A stretch of 64,000 nucleotides of DNA. Source: Paenibacillus brasilensis. Lineage in GTDB: Bacteria > Bacillota > Bacilli > Paenibacillales > Paenibacillaceae. The notes beneath the pieces were generated by a model. It was given only the letters and a program-made list of their open reading frames with translations, made no database searches and was not told the origin of the DNA. Below are positions 51,421 through 60,334 of the stretch, piece after piece. The stretch lies in contig NZ_CP045298.1 of the NCBI RefSeq assembly GCF_009363115.1, positions 3,717,501-3,781,500 of the forward strand, written 5' to 3'. Numbering within the stretch: position 1 is the stretch's first letter; each line of letters begins with the position of its first letter. The position numbers and the translations under genes were made by a program.

Positions 51421-51513
51421 TGCTATGCTATTCTACCAGTAAATAGATAGCACGTGACGGAAGCACCGTTCACCAACCGTATGTATTTACGGCTTGATGA
51501 ACGGTGCTTTTTT
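51421..51513 (+). promoter_or_regulatory. Two-hairpin leader with terminator before the Tad operon
   Basis: Hairpin 1 is TGCTATGCTATT (51421-51432) with AATAGATAGCA (51442-51452). Hairpin 2 is GAAGCACCGTTCA (51460-51472) with TGAACGGTGCTTTTTT (51498-51513), enclosing CCGT/ACGG. Hairpin 2 with its T run is a terminator placed only 33 bp before the first Tad gene, well after the previous unit has already been terminated. This suggests transcription attenuation, although it could be a plain terminator of an unseen small RNA. Confidence 0.55.
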
Positions 51514-51545
51514 GCGTTGTTGTGTTGAGGAAAGGGGGTAGCGTC

Positions 51546-52703
51546 ATGATTCCGGTGAAAGTGGTATTGGCTGTAGATGGCCGGGAATATATTGAGCCGT
51601 TGCTGAATTATGTACATGGAAGCGAGTACGCCAGAAGGCTGAGGATAACGGCATTTTCGCAGCCGGAAGCATTTTGTCAATACATGCTGGAAACGAATGG
51701 AATGAAAAGACCGGATGTCGTGGTGGGTGAAGCGGCTTTTTTGAGTCTGTGGACAGATCGGAAAGCTGCCAATATTCCTTGCTTGGTATTACATGAGGGA
51801 GAAGAAGTGAGCGAATATGGACAACCGTTATTGAAATACCAGCCTTTATCCGAGCTGGTAGGTTCTATTTTGGAAATGGCAAGACAGCAATCAAGCAGTC
51901 GACAAAGTGTAAACAGCCGCGAAGGCGGAATCATTATCGGCATGGTGGCGGTTTCCGGCGGGATGGGAAAGACAACAGCTGCGCTCAATATGTCCAAGCA
52001 ACTGGGGAATGAGGGGTATTCCGTATTTTATTTGAATCTGGAAACGGTGGACTCAAGCTCGTTGTTCACGGGTTCAGGCAGTTCTAACAGCACAGAAGGA
52101 GGAGGGCTGTCCAGGCTGCTATATGACCTCAAGGCGACGGGAAGTGCGGGTGTGCCCTTATCCGTAGCTTCCTATTGTGTGCATCGCCCTGAAATTCAGG
52201 CCGATACTTTTCTGCCTGTCTATAATCGCAAGGAGCTAATAGATATGACCTGTGATGAAGCGGTACAGCTGATCCGGACGATTGCTGAATGCGGACAGTA
52301 TGATGTAGTAATCGTAGATGGCGAATCTGAGAACGGTGACCGCGCTCAAGCGATGCTTGAAGCCAGTCATAAGCTGATCTGGCTGCTGGCTGACGATTTA
52401 ATGAGCATGCATAAGTGCGGCCTATGGCTGGATTTTCTGGAGCTAACACAGCCCGAAGGGCTTGAAGCTATGCTGTCCAAAACGAGCTTTGTGGTGAACC
52501 GTTATATGGGAACTATGATCAATTCACTACCTCGAGACTTTATGGAGCTACATGGAGCGCTGCCGTATATTCCTTCATGGAAACAGATGCAGCATCGTGA
52601 ATTATTGCTTAGTTCACCGATTTATCAGCGGGAAATCCGTCATCTGTGTCGCGAGCTGCTGAATGTGGAGAGTGCGGCACAGTTGCCCGCTGCTTGGTCT
52701 TAA
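51546..52703 (+). CDS. cpaE: CpaE-like ATPase of the Tad pilus system
   Basis: A 385-residue protein: an N-terminal receiver-like region (VVLAVDGREYIEPLLNYVHG), then a MinD/ParA-type ATPase with the deviant Walker A VSGGMGKTTAALNMSKQL (about residues 136-153) and VVIVDGESENGD (about 258). CpaE proteins help place or assemble Tad pili. ATG 51546 follows AAAGGGGGTAGCGTC. It is the first gene of a ten-gene operon; cpaF follows 17 bp after the stop. Confidence 0.88.
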   Translation: MIPVKVVLAVDGREYIEPLLNYVHGSEYARRLRITAFSQPEAFCQYMLETNGMKRPDVVVGEAAFLSLWTDRKAANIPCLVLHEGEEVSEYGQPLLKYQPLSELVGSILEMARQQSSSRQSVNSREGGIIIGMVAVSGGMGKTTAALNMSKQLGNEGYSVFYLNLETVDSSSLFTGSGSSNSTEGGGLSRLLYDLKATGSAGVPLSVASYCVHRPEIQADTFLPVYNRKELIDMTCDEAVQLIRTIAECGQYDVVIVDGESENGDRAQAMLEASHKLIWLLADDLMSMHKCGLWLDFLELTQPEGLEAMLSKTSFVVNRYMGTMINSLPRDFMELHGALPYIPSWKQMQHRELLLSSPIYQREIRHLCRELLNVESAAQLPAAWS

Positions 52704-52720
52704 AAGGGGGTGAAGGGCTG

Positions 52721-53980
52721 ATGAGCATAAATGAGGAGCGATTTAAGGCGCTGCGAGCAGATATCCGAGGTGGGCTGGATGTGACGTCTTCGGTAGACGA
52801 TACGGATTTGATCCGACATATTGAAAATCGAATTTTACACGATGCAGAGCTGGCGGGCTTAACTTCCCGTGAAAAGCATGCACTTGTACGTAAAGTTTTT
52901 AATTCGTTCCGTGGGCTGGATGTGCTTCAGCCATTGATCGACGACCCGACAGTTACGGAAATTATGATTAACAGTCACCGGGAAATATTTGTGGAGCGGG
53001 GAGGTGAGGTCATCCAGGTGACCGATCAATTTGAGTCCCGAGAGCGACTGGAGGATATGATCCAGACGATTGTAGCGGGGGTAAATCGAATTGTAAATGA
53101 GGCTTCGCCGATTGTGGATGCTCGTCTAAAGGATGGATCACGCGTCAATATTGTACTGCCGCCAGTGGCCCTCAAGGGGCCAACGATGACAATACGGAAG
53201 TTTCCCGAACGTCCCATGACGATGGAGGACTTAATACGAATAGGCGCGCTGGATGAGGAAGCTGCCGCAATGCTCAAGGACCTGGTACGTAGCAAATACA
53301 ATATTTTTATAAGCGGAGGAACGGGTTCAGGTAAAACAACCTTTCTGAATGCGTTATCCCAGTTTATCCCACCGTCCGAACGGATTATAACGATTGAAGA
53401 TTCGGCAGAGCTGCAAATCGTGACTGTCCCTAACCTCGTTTCCATGGAGACACGGAACGCGAATACCGAGGGCAAGGGGGAGATCACCATTCGTGATCTG
53501 ATTCGCTCCTCCTTGCGTATGCGACCTAACCGGATTGTAGTGGGTGAGGTCAGGGGAAGTGAGGCGTTGGATATGCTGCAAGCGATGAACACAGGACACG
53601 ATGGATCGTTGTCAACCGGCCATGCGAATAATATCCGTGATATGGTCAGTCGGCTGGAAACGATGGTGCTCGGTGGGGCCGATCTTCCACTTGGTGTAGT
53701 CCGGCAGCAGATTAGCTCGGCCATTGATATATTCGTCCATCTGTCACGGCTGCGTGACAAATCCAGACGGATACTAGAAATTAGCGAAGTCATCGGTTTT
53801 GAAAATGGTGAGGTGACGCTTAATCCGCTCTATCGCTTTCAAGAACACGGAGAAAGTAAAGGAAGAATTATAGGGGAGCTGAAACGTTGTGGTGAAGGTT
53901 TGCACCATACGTTAAAGCTGCAAATGGCCGGGATCAAGCCGGAAAGCTGGCATAGGGGGAAGCAGCGGTATGAAGATTGA
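52721..53980 (+). CDS. cpaF: Tad secretion ATPase CpaF/TadA
   Basis: The motor ATPase of the Tad secretion machine, 419 residues. It has the Walker A SGGTGSGKTTFLNALSQFIP (about residues 196-215), the Asp box ITIEDSAELQI, the Walker B-type RIVVGEVRGSEALDMLQAMN and the His box NTGHDGSLSTGHAN, as in type II/IV secretion ATPases. ATG 52721 follows AAAAGGGGGTGAAGGGCTG. Its end overlaps tadB by 11 bp. Confidence 0.96.
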   Translation: MSINEERFKALRADIRGGLDVTSSVDDTDLIRHIENRILHDAELAGLTSREKHALVRKVFNSFRGLDVLQPLIDDPTVTEIMINSHREIFVERGGEVIQVTDQFESRERLEDMIQTIVAGVNRIVNEASPIVDARLKDGSRVNIVLPPVALKGPTMTIRKFPERPMTMEDLIRIGALDEEAAAMLKDLVRSKYNIFISGGTGSGKTTFLNALSQFIPPSERIITIEDSAELQIVTVPNLVSMETRNANTEGKGEITIRDLIRSSLRMRPNRIVVGEVRGSEALDMLQAMNTGHDGSLSTGHANNIRDMVSRLETMVLGGADLPLGVVRQQISSAIDIFVHLSRLRDKSRRILEISEVIGFENGEVTLNPLYRFQEHGESKGRIIGELKRCGEGLHHTLKLQMAGIKPESWHRGKQRYED

Positions 53981-54767
53981 AAAGGCGGCAGGGAAGCCGG
54001 AGCAAGCATCCCGTCAGGTCCCTTCTCTGCCTGACTATACGGTATATACATTAACGACAATACAAAAAAGTATGTGCATTCTCTTTAGTGGCGTGCTATT
54101 CGCAATGATTGGCTATCTATTTTATCACCAATGGATATTATCGTTACTGTGTGCTGTCGGAGCTCTGGCGACGCCCCGTTATTTCAGGCAATTTTTGCTG
54201 CAACGACGCAGGTCTGCTCTAAGCATCCAATTCAAGCAGGCTTTATATTCCCTCTCGTCTTCTCTTTCGGCGGGGAGGTCGGTAGAGAATGGTTTTCGTG
54301 AGGCTGTGGAGGATTTGCGTTTGCTCAGTCCGGATGGAGATCATGATCTGATTTTTGAATTTAACATTATTACAGCCTGTCTCGAAATTGGACAGCCCGT
54401 GGAGGCTGCCTTGCAGGATTTGGCCCGTCGGGCCCAAATGGAGGATATTACGAATTTTGCAGATGTATTTGCGGCTTGTAAACGAACCGGAGGTGATCTG
54501 GTGGAGGTCGTACGACGAGCTTCAAGTGTCATTGGGGAGAAGCTGGAAATTCAACAAGAAATCGGTGTGATGATTGCGCAAAAGCGTTTTGAATCGAGAG
54601 TTATGTTTGCTGCTCCTTTTTTATTTGTACTGTTTATGACAATGACCGCAGGAGACTACATGATGCCTTTATATAGTGGTACGGGTATGATTTTGTCCAC
54701 CATTTGTCTGTTGGTGCTTGGTGGCTGTCTTGTGTGGATCAATCACATTATGAAGATTGAAGTGTAA
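53970..54767 (+). CDS. tadB: Tad platform protein TadB
   Basis: An inner-membrane platform protein of the type II secretion F family, 265 residues. Two N-terminal spans (about 30-65), a cytoplasmic T2SF domain (QFKQALYSLSSSLSAGRSVE, FADVFAACKRTGGDLVEVVR) and two C-terminal spans are visible. Its start overlaps cpaF; the ribosome binding site is within cpaF (GGGGGAAGCAGCGGT). It pairs with the following TadC. It should work with CpaF to assemble pilin. Confidence 0.92.
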   Translation: MKIEKAAGKPEQASRQVPSLPDYTVYTLTTIQKSMCILFSGVLFAMIGYLFYHQWILSLLCAVGALATPRYFRQFLLQRRRSALSIQFKQALYSLSSSLSAGRSVENGFREAVEDLRLLSPDGDHDLIFEFNIITACLEIGQPVEAALQDLARRAQMEDITNFADVFAACKRTGGDLVEVVRRASSVIGEKLEIQQEIGVMIAQKRFESRVMFAAPFLFVLFMTMTAGDYMMPLYSGTGMILSTICLLVLGGCLVWINHIMKIEV

Positions 54768-54779
54768 GGAGAGATAAAC

Positions 54780-55658
54780 ATGGTCATGTTGGTTTGTCTG
54801 GTCATGCTGGTTCTGCAAGTGGGAGGTTGGGTGGTGCTGAACCGGATGTATGCTGCTCAGTATGCACATTTTCGCCATATGAAGCTGGAAGGACTGCGGC
54901 TGCAAAGACTTTCAGTTCCTTTTGTACACATGATTCATGTTTTGCGTGCTACTCATAGGCTGCCTGTGCTGATGTTCAAGCTCCAGCGTTCGGTGCAAAA
55001 GCTGTTTGGTATGCGAAACAGCGGAGAAAAAACGATACTTTTCCTGGCAGAAATGCTCGGTTACGGATATATGATGGTCGCTGGTGGAGCTTTAATATCA
55101 CTGATGATGGGTGGAGATACAACCGGACTGGTGCTTGGTATGGGACTCGGTGTTCTGGTTCCAGTCGCACTGGCCAAGGATTTGCACGGAAAAGTACAGA
55201 AGCGGGATCAGCAAATTCTATTGGAATTACCTGAGCTGCTGAGTAAAATGATGCTTTTGGTTGGTGCAGGCGAGACGGTGCAACGGGCGTTGCTCCATTG
55301 TGTGGAGCGCAAAGGGGCAGATACGGTACATCCGTTGTATCGGGAATTGCGCCAGACTGTGGGGGAATGGGAAAGCGGTTATTCCTTTCAACAGGCATTT
55401 GAGCATTTAAGCAAACGTTGCGGTATTCAAGAAGTGACGGTATTTACAACAACGGTATTGCTGAATATGAGACGCGGTGGGAGCGATTTCGTGATGGCGT
55501 TACGTGAGTTGTCCCAGACGTTATGGGGCAAACGGACGTCGATTAGTCGGACAAGAGGGGAGCAGTCTTCATCTAAGCTCGTATTCCCAATGGCGCTGAT
55601 TTTGCTCACGGTTATCGTGCTTGTGGGTGCTCCCGCTTTAATGATGATGAATATGTAG
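54780..55658 (+). CDS. tadC: Tad platform protein TadC
   Basis: The second platform protein, 292 residues, with an N-terminal span, a pair of spans in the middle (LGYGYMMVAGGALISLMMGG, LVLGMGLGVLVPVAL), the T2SF core (ELPELLSKMMLLVGAGETVQ, RCGIQEVTVFTTTVLLNMRR) and a C-terminal span LVFPMALILLTVIVLVGAP. ATG 54780 follows AAGGAGAGATAAAC, 12 bp after tadB. It is expected to form a heteromeric platform with TadB. Confidence 0.92.
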   Translation: MVMLVCLVMLVLQVGGWVVLNRMYAAQYAHFRHMKLEGLRLQRLSVPFVHMIHVLRATHRLPVLMFKLQRSVQKLFGMRNSGEKTILFLAEMLGYGYMMVAGGALISLMMGGDTTGLVLGMGLGVLVPVALAKDLHGKVQKRDQQILLELPELLSKMMLLVGAGETVQRALLHCVERKGADTVHPLYRELRQTVGEWESGYSFQQAFEHLSKRCGIQEVTVFTTTVLLNMRRGGSDFVMALRELSQTLWGKRTSISRTRGEQSSSKLVFPMALILLTVIVLVGAPALMMMNM

Positions 55659-55671
55659 GGGGAATGAAACG

Positions 55672-55863
55672 ATGTTGACATTAGTAACAGGCGGTATCCG
55701 TAAATTGTACAAAGAGGAAGAAGGTCTGGGTACGTTGGAAATGATTCTGATCATTGCGATTCTGATTGCAGTGGCAATTATTTTCAAGGATCAGATTAAG
55801 AAGATTGTGGAAGGCTTGCTGAAAAAGGCAGATAAAAAGAGTAACGATTTTATGGACTCATAA
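55672..55863 (+). CDS. Flp-type pilin or pilin-like protein
   Basis: A 63-residue protein with a short polar N-terminus, the processing-like region KEEEGLGTLEMILIIAILIA (residues 14-33; G then LxxxE) and a charged C-terminal helix. This is the Flp/DUF4244-type prepilin layout, in which the peptidase encoded later in the operon (CpaA-like) would cut before the hydrophobic helix. ATG follows GGGGGAATGAAACG. It overlaps the next gene by one base. Confidence 0.82.
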   Translation: MLTLVTGGIRKLYKEEEGLGTLEMILIIAILIAVAIIFKDQIKKIVEGLLKKADKKSNDFMDS

Positions 55864-56531
55864 TGCTGCGCATATTGGCACAAAAAGAGGACGGGAGCTT
55901 CTCATTAGAAGCGTCCCTCGTCTTTCCCATTCTGTTGTTGATCATTTTTGTGATGTTATTTTTCTGCCTGTACATATATCAAAAATCTATACTGGTGCAG
56001 GTCGCTTCAACCGCTTCGGAGAGAGCTGCTTACAGTTGGGATAACAGCTTCAGGGAGCCGCGTACAGGGGCTTTTGCACAAGGACAACGGGATTCGCTTT
56101 ATTGGCGTTTGAGGGATGATGTCATGCTGGGCGCCTTGTTTGGCTGGGGCGGAGCCAATAATTTGGAATGTGTTCAGGTACCTGACGGCAGTGAGGGAGG
56201 CTCATTGCCTGCTCAGAAGCTGTCCAATGCCGAAAGCAGAATGCCTGCGGGGATGCAGGGACAGATGACATATGAGAACAATCTGATTCACCGCAAGGTG
56301 ACAACGGAGCTGAATAAGATCGTGAAAGTGCCGTTGTTGAATCAGTTTCTGGACCAGACGGACCTACAAGGGAAAATGAGCTCGGGTGTGGTTGAGCCTG
56401 TGGAATGGATTCGTACGGTGGAAATGGTCAGATATTACGGTGCGAAGTTTATGGGCAGAGGCTCAGGCGAAAAGGTAGATCCGGCAGGTGCCGGACAAGT
56501 GTTGATGCAATATGGCCAGAACGGTAAGTAA
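55863..56531 (+). CDS. TadE-like pseudopilin 1
   Basis: A 222-residue protein beginning with the TadE-type motif DGSFSLEASLVFPILLLIIF (about residues 9-28; glutamate at position 5 of the processed end), followed by a long extracytoplasmic part. TadE and TadF are minor pseudopilins of Tad systems. The start ATG overlaps the stop of the pilin gene (TAATG), so translation is coupled. The extracellular domain has no family that I recognise. Confidence 0.85.
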   Translation: MLRILAQKEDGSFSLEASLVFPILLLIIFVMLFFCLYIYQKSILVQVASTASERAAYSWDNSFREPRTGAFAQGQRDSLYWRLRDDVMLGALFGWGGANNLECVQVPDGSEGGSLPAQKLSNAESRMPAGMQGQMTYENNLIHRKVTTELNKIVKVPLLNQFLDQTDLQGKMSSGVVEPVEWIRTVEMVRYYGAKFMGRGSGEKVDPAGAGQVLMQYGQNGK

Positions 56532-56563
56532 GGAACGGGGATGGACTGGAAAGGAGGAAGCGG

Positions 56564-58780
56564 GTGTTTGGAAAGGGACGAAATACAAAGGATAGCGAGT
56601 CAGGTGCTGTCACGGTCTTCTTGATTTTAATTTTGGCGGTCATGTTTGGTTTTATTGCTGTCTTTATTGATTATGCGAGAATTGCAGCCCTGCATGTGCA
56701 AACCGAACGTCTGGCTCATGCGGCGGTTCGTTCAGTGATGTCTGCTTATGATCCGGTATTGCAACAGGAGTACGGTTTGTTTGCTTATGGTGAAGGCGGC
56801 GGAGAACAAATTATGGTCAAAGTGCTGAATGACAGCGCTAAGCGTACAGCACGTGCGCAAACGCTGCCGCTTATGAATACGAAGCTGGATTCGAGTTCTC
56901 TGCAGATGGAAAGGGAGCTTGGTAAATATTCCATATTTAATGAGCAGATTCGTGAAGAGATGAAGTATAAAGCGCCTGTCGATTTTACGTTGGAAGTGCT
57001 CGAAAAGCTGAAGCCGCTCTCTCAAAATATGAAGGAGGCTTCTCATACCGTTGATTTACTGAAACGGCTGCAAAAGCTGTATGACCAACGCGAGGCCAAG
57101 CTGGATGACATGCTGGCGAAGCAGCGTGAGGCTGGGGCTCGTATGGAAGAGATTCGCAAACGGATTATTAAGCAGCAGGGCGTATATATACCCAATCAGT
57201 ATATTTGGGACCCACTCGAGGTTGTAGCCGATATTGCTGCACAATACAAGCATTACGTGCATGTATATGAGGATAATAAGAAAAGCGTGGATGACGTTAA
57301 AATCATGCAGATGGAGAAATATTCAAGAAGAGCGAGATCAGCGCTTGACCGACTTCGTCAGGCTAAGGTTCAGGCTGAAGAAGAGCATGATAAGTTGCTT
57401 CTGGAAGCCAAAGAGCCGTTAAATGAGGCTCGGCAGATTAATGAAGAGATGCGTAAAGTCATTGCGCAGTATAAGCAGAGAGCGGCTAATGCAGGCTACG
57501 ATGAGGTTTCTGCTGCACCTACTCCCAGCGGAGAAGGCTCCAACGCCGATCCCTCAGTAGGAAGCGCCCGGCAAAAGGCGGAGGATCTATTGATTCCCGA
57601 TAAGGAATTTGAGCAATGGGAAGTAGAAATCGAAAAGCAACGTGCTTCTATTAATACAGCTAACAACAGACTGACAGGAATGATGCGTACGTTATCCTTT
57701 TATACAGACCCATTTCTGAATGCAGATATGCTCAAGCAGGAAGTCGCCTCAGCGCTCAAGGAGATAGACAAATACTTGAATGCGTATGTCTGGTCGGGAG
57801 CCGCCAATGTACTCGACAGTGAAGCCAGAATGCTGGACACGCGACGCGGACCTGACAAAGAACGCAAGAAAATGGAAAAAGAGGCGAAAAACAAGCTTAA
57901 GCAAGCGTATCGCATCATTGAGGTTCTTTCCAAAGGTAAACAAAGTGCAGAACAGTTCCAAAAGCTGGAGCGGTATTACGATGAAAGTATTGCATTTAAT
58001 CAGTCTACGTCCGGTTCATCTGTAACCGCTGATTTATCCTATGACACCTATGATGCGGCAGGGGCCTCCATGGATAGTATGGACGGTCTATATAGGGCTG
58101 CATCCGGCTTGCTGACTCGACTGGGGGATGAATTTTACCAGAACGAATATACGCTTTCTTACTATCATCATGTGGATTTTAGCCGATTTGGCAGTTTGGC
58201 TGGATCAGGTGCAAATGTGGGTAAGGCAGCACAGATTTTGGGTGATCAACTGGAGGTGAATAATCAGGAGGTTGAGTACATCCTGTACGGGTTCCATAAT
58301 TCAACGGGTAATCTGGCATCCGCTTATGGTGAAATTTTCGCAATGAGACTTGCCATACGTACGATGGAGGGACTGGTCAAAAATAGCTCAAAGGGAAATC
58401 CGTTGGTCGTTTTGGCGGCAGCTTTGTTATATGGGGTGGAAAAGGCGATTGAAGATATGATTATGCTGGCGCAAAAGGGGTATGTGCCTTTGTCTGATTT
58501 TCTGAAGTTTCGAATGACGTACAAGGATCATTTGCGGTTGTTTCTGATGCTTCATAGCAATAATGAACGCAAGATGTCCCATATGCTTGCTCTGATCCGC
58601 CTAAATACAGAGGTCAATCCTGCTGAGCGGCAAACGTATGCAAAGGGTGAGGTCAAGAGCGGGATGCGGCTGTGGTTTTTACCTGGGGTAATGAAGATGC
58701 TCGGAACTGCCTCAAAGGAAGGTGAGAGTATTAAGGGAAGTGTGTACTATGTTACGAAAACAGCGCATTTTTCCTATTAA
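56564..58780 (+). CDS. Large TadG-like pseudopilin with coiled coil (DUF5702-like)
   Basis: A 738-residue protein. The start is GTG 56564, after AAAGGAGGAAGCGG. Residues 12-38 (SGAVTVFLILILAVMFGFIA, then VFIDYAR) form the TadG-type membrane helix. Behind it is a long extracytoplasmic part rich in charged helices: residues 165-210 and 225-300 (AEEEHDKLLLEAKEPLNEAR) look like coiled coil. The C-terminal third is more globular. It overlaps the next gene by 32 bp. The size is well above that of classical TadG, as in firmicute versions of the system. Confidence 0.82.
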   Translation: MFGKGRNTKDSESGAVTVFLILILAVMFGFIAVFIDYARIAALHVQTERLAHAAVRSVMSAYDPVLQQEYGLFAYGEGGGEQIMVKVLNDSAKRTARAQTLPLMNTKLDSSSLQMERELGKYSIFNEQIREEMKYKAPVDFTLEVLEKLKPLSQNMKEASHTVDLLKRLQKLYDQREAKLDDMLAKQREAGARMEEIRKRIIKQQGVYIPNQYIWDPLEVVADIAAQYKHYVHVYEDNKKSVDDVKIMQMEKYSRRARSALDRLRQAKVQAEEEHDKLLLEAKEPLNEARQINEEMRKVIAQYKQRAANAGYDEVSAAPTPSGEGSNADPSVGSARQKAEDLLIPDKEFEQWEVEIEKQRASINTANNRLTGMMRTLSFYTDPFLNADMLKQEVASALKEIDKYLNAYVWSGAANVLDSEARMLDTRRGPDKERKKMEKEAKNKLKQAYRIIEVLSKGKQSAEQFQKLERYYDESIAFNQSTSGSSVTADLSYDTYDAAGASMDSMDGLYRAASGLLTRLGDEFYQNEYTLSYYHHVDFSRFGSLAGSGANVGKAAQILGDQLEVNNQEVEYILYGFHNSTGNLASAYGEIFAMRLAIRTMEGLVKNSSKGNPLVVLAAALLYGVEKAIEDMIMLAQKGYVPLSDFLKFRMTYKDHLRLFLMLHSNNERKMSHMLALIRLNTEVNPAERQTYAKGEVKSGMRLWFLPGVMKMLGTASKEGESIKGSVYYVTKTAHFSY

Positions 58781-59729
58781 TCGGTATCTACAGCGGGTTC
58801 GTGGACAGAAACGGCGTGAACAAGGAAGTATTGTTTTAGAAGCGTCACTGGTGTTGCCATTGTTCCTGTTCTTTATTGTTTTTCTCATTTATATGGTTCA
58901 GATGACGCTGGTATCCACGGCCTTGCAGACCACTGCTTCAGAAGCGGTTAAGCAGGTTTCCGCTAAAATCTATCCGGTATCTCTGGCGATAGATGCGGCG
59001 TCCGCCAAGATGGATACAGCCCGTGAGCCGCTGGATGAATTACCCAAGTTATCTATGAGTGAATATGCAAGCCAATTTGCTGCGCAACTGCCATCTCCGA
59101 TTGGCGATTGGGTAGAAGGCGCTGTACAGGTCGGTCGAAAGCCCCTGAATGAGCTGCGGGGGCGCTTGACGGAAGCATCACTCGATCCTGTTCTAAAGCC
59201 GATGCTAAAGCCTTTTATGGAGGAGAGTATTCTTGAGTATGACCGTATTCATGTAACGAGTGTGCATGTGCCTTCTCTTACAGGAACCAAAGACCCTTAT
59301 TTTAGGGTAGAGCTGTCCTATGAACTACCGATGAAGGTCCCATTTTTGTATCGCAGCATAGTGCTTCAGGCGGCAGCAGAGGAACGCCTTTGGATCGGCG
59401 ACACAGGAGAGGGAACAGGTACAGGAGATGCTGCAGGTGATAAGGATACACAGCATGCCATACAGTTGCTGGTCAAGCCAGAGCCTGCCGTGAAGGGTGT
59501 GTACAATTTAATCAGGGCCAAGATTGAACCCGGAACGACTGCTAATCTGTCTGTGCTTTATAAGTCGGGTCAAAGCACGGCCCAGCATTTGGGCTGGACC
59601 TCAGCTAATGACGAGGGAATTATTGAATGGAATTGGTTTGTGGGAACAAACACGACACCTGGTCAATGGAGCTTTGTGATTGAAACGGAGGATGGACAAC
59701 GTATCGAGGTTCCATTTTCCGTAGAGTAG
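58749..59729 (+). CDS. TadE-like pseudopilin 2
   Basis: A 326-residue protein with a basic N-terminus, the motif EQGSIVLEASLVLPLFLFFI (about residues 24-43) and a large extracytoplasmic region with a threonine/glycine-rich linker (GDTGEGTGTGDAAGDKD) before a C-terminal domain (about 240-326) that looks like a beta sandwich and ends VIETEDGQRIEVPFSVE. ATG 58749 follows AAGGGAAGTGTGTACT; it overlaps the preceding gene. Probably a minor pilin with an added surface domain. Confidence 0.82.
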   Translation: MLRKQRIFPINRYLQRVRGQKRREQGSIVLEASLVLPLFLFFIVFLIYMVQMTLVSTALQTTASEAVKQVSAKIYPVSLAIDAASAKMDTAREPLDELPKLSMSEYASQFAAQLPSPIGDWVEGAVQVGRKPLNELRGRLTEASLDPVLKPMLKPFMEESILEYDRIHVTSVHVPSLTGTKDPYFRVELSYELPMKVPFLYRSIVLQAAAEERLWIGDTGEGTGTGDAAGDKDTQHAIQLLVKPEPAVKGVYNLIRAKIEPGTTANLSVLYKSGQSTAQHLGWTSANDEGIIEWNWFVGTNTTPGQWSFVIETEDGQRIEVPFSVE

Positions 59730-59757
59730 ACAATAGATGGGGAGGGGGAAGGTGGCA

Positions 59758-60270
59758 TTGACTTGGATGTATATTGTATGTGGAGTTTTACTGGTGATTG
59801 CGCTGGTCACCGATTTACGGAGTATGAAAATTCCTAATAAGCTTACGCTGCCCGGCATGGTCGCAGGTTTGCTGATTAATACGCTGTTAGGAAGCTGGCA
59901 TGGTTTTTTATTTGCTGCTGCTGGACTTGGGACAGGATTTGGCCTCATGCTGATTTTGTATTGGATAGGAGCAGTAGGTGCAGGAGATGTAAAGCTATTT
60001 GGCCTAATCGGTGCCTGGACAGGTGCTGCTTTTGCGTGGCAATCGGCTCTATATTCAATTTTTTTTGCAGGCATTATTGGTGTGGGCATCCTGCTATGGC
60101 GGAGGGAAGCCATCATGAGACTGCGGCGCGTTGCTTTTAATTTGGGAGGATTTTTCCTGTTTCGCAGCGGCAAGGCGTTGACCAGTGGGAGAGAAGCTCA
60201 TCTCAGGTTTCCATTTATGACCGCAGTCATTCCGGGAGCGATCAGTGCTTATCTTTACTTTTTGCCATGA
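59758..60270 (+). CDS. cpaA: Prepilin peptidase, A24 family (CpaA/TadV)
   Basis: A 170-residue membrane aspartic peptidase that cuts Flp-type prepilins. The two active aspartates are in VTDLRSMKIPNKLT (about residue 20) and GAGDVKLFGLIG (about 79, the GxGD motif). Six spans fit the family. TTG 59758 is chosen because GGAGGGGG lies about nine bases upstream; GTG 59752 and ATG 59767 are alternatives. No N-methylation domain is present, as usual for CpaA. Confidence 0.93.
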   Translation: MTWMYIVCGVLLVIALVTDLRSMKIPNKLTLPGMVAGLLINTLLGSWHGFLFAAAGLGTGFGLMLILYWIGAVGAGDVKLFGLIGAWTGAAFAWQSALYSIFFAGIIGVGILLWRREAIMRLRRVAFNLGGFFLFRSGKALTSGREAHLRFPFMTAVIPGAISAYLYFLP

Positions 60271-60334
60271 CATGCCCGCCTGGATGGATCATGCTGCCTT
60301 ATAGGGAGCGGGAAAATGCTAAGGAGGTCATGAA

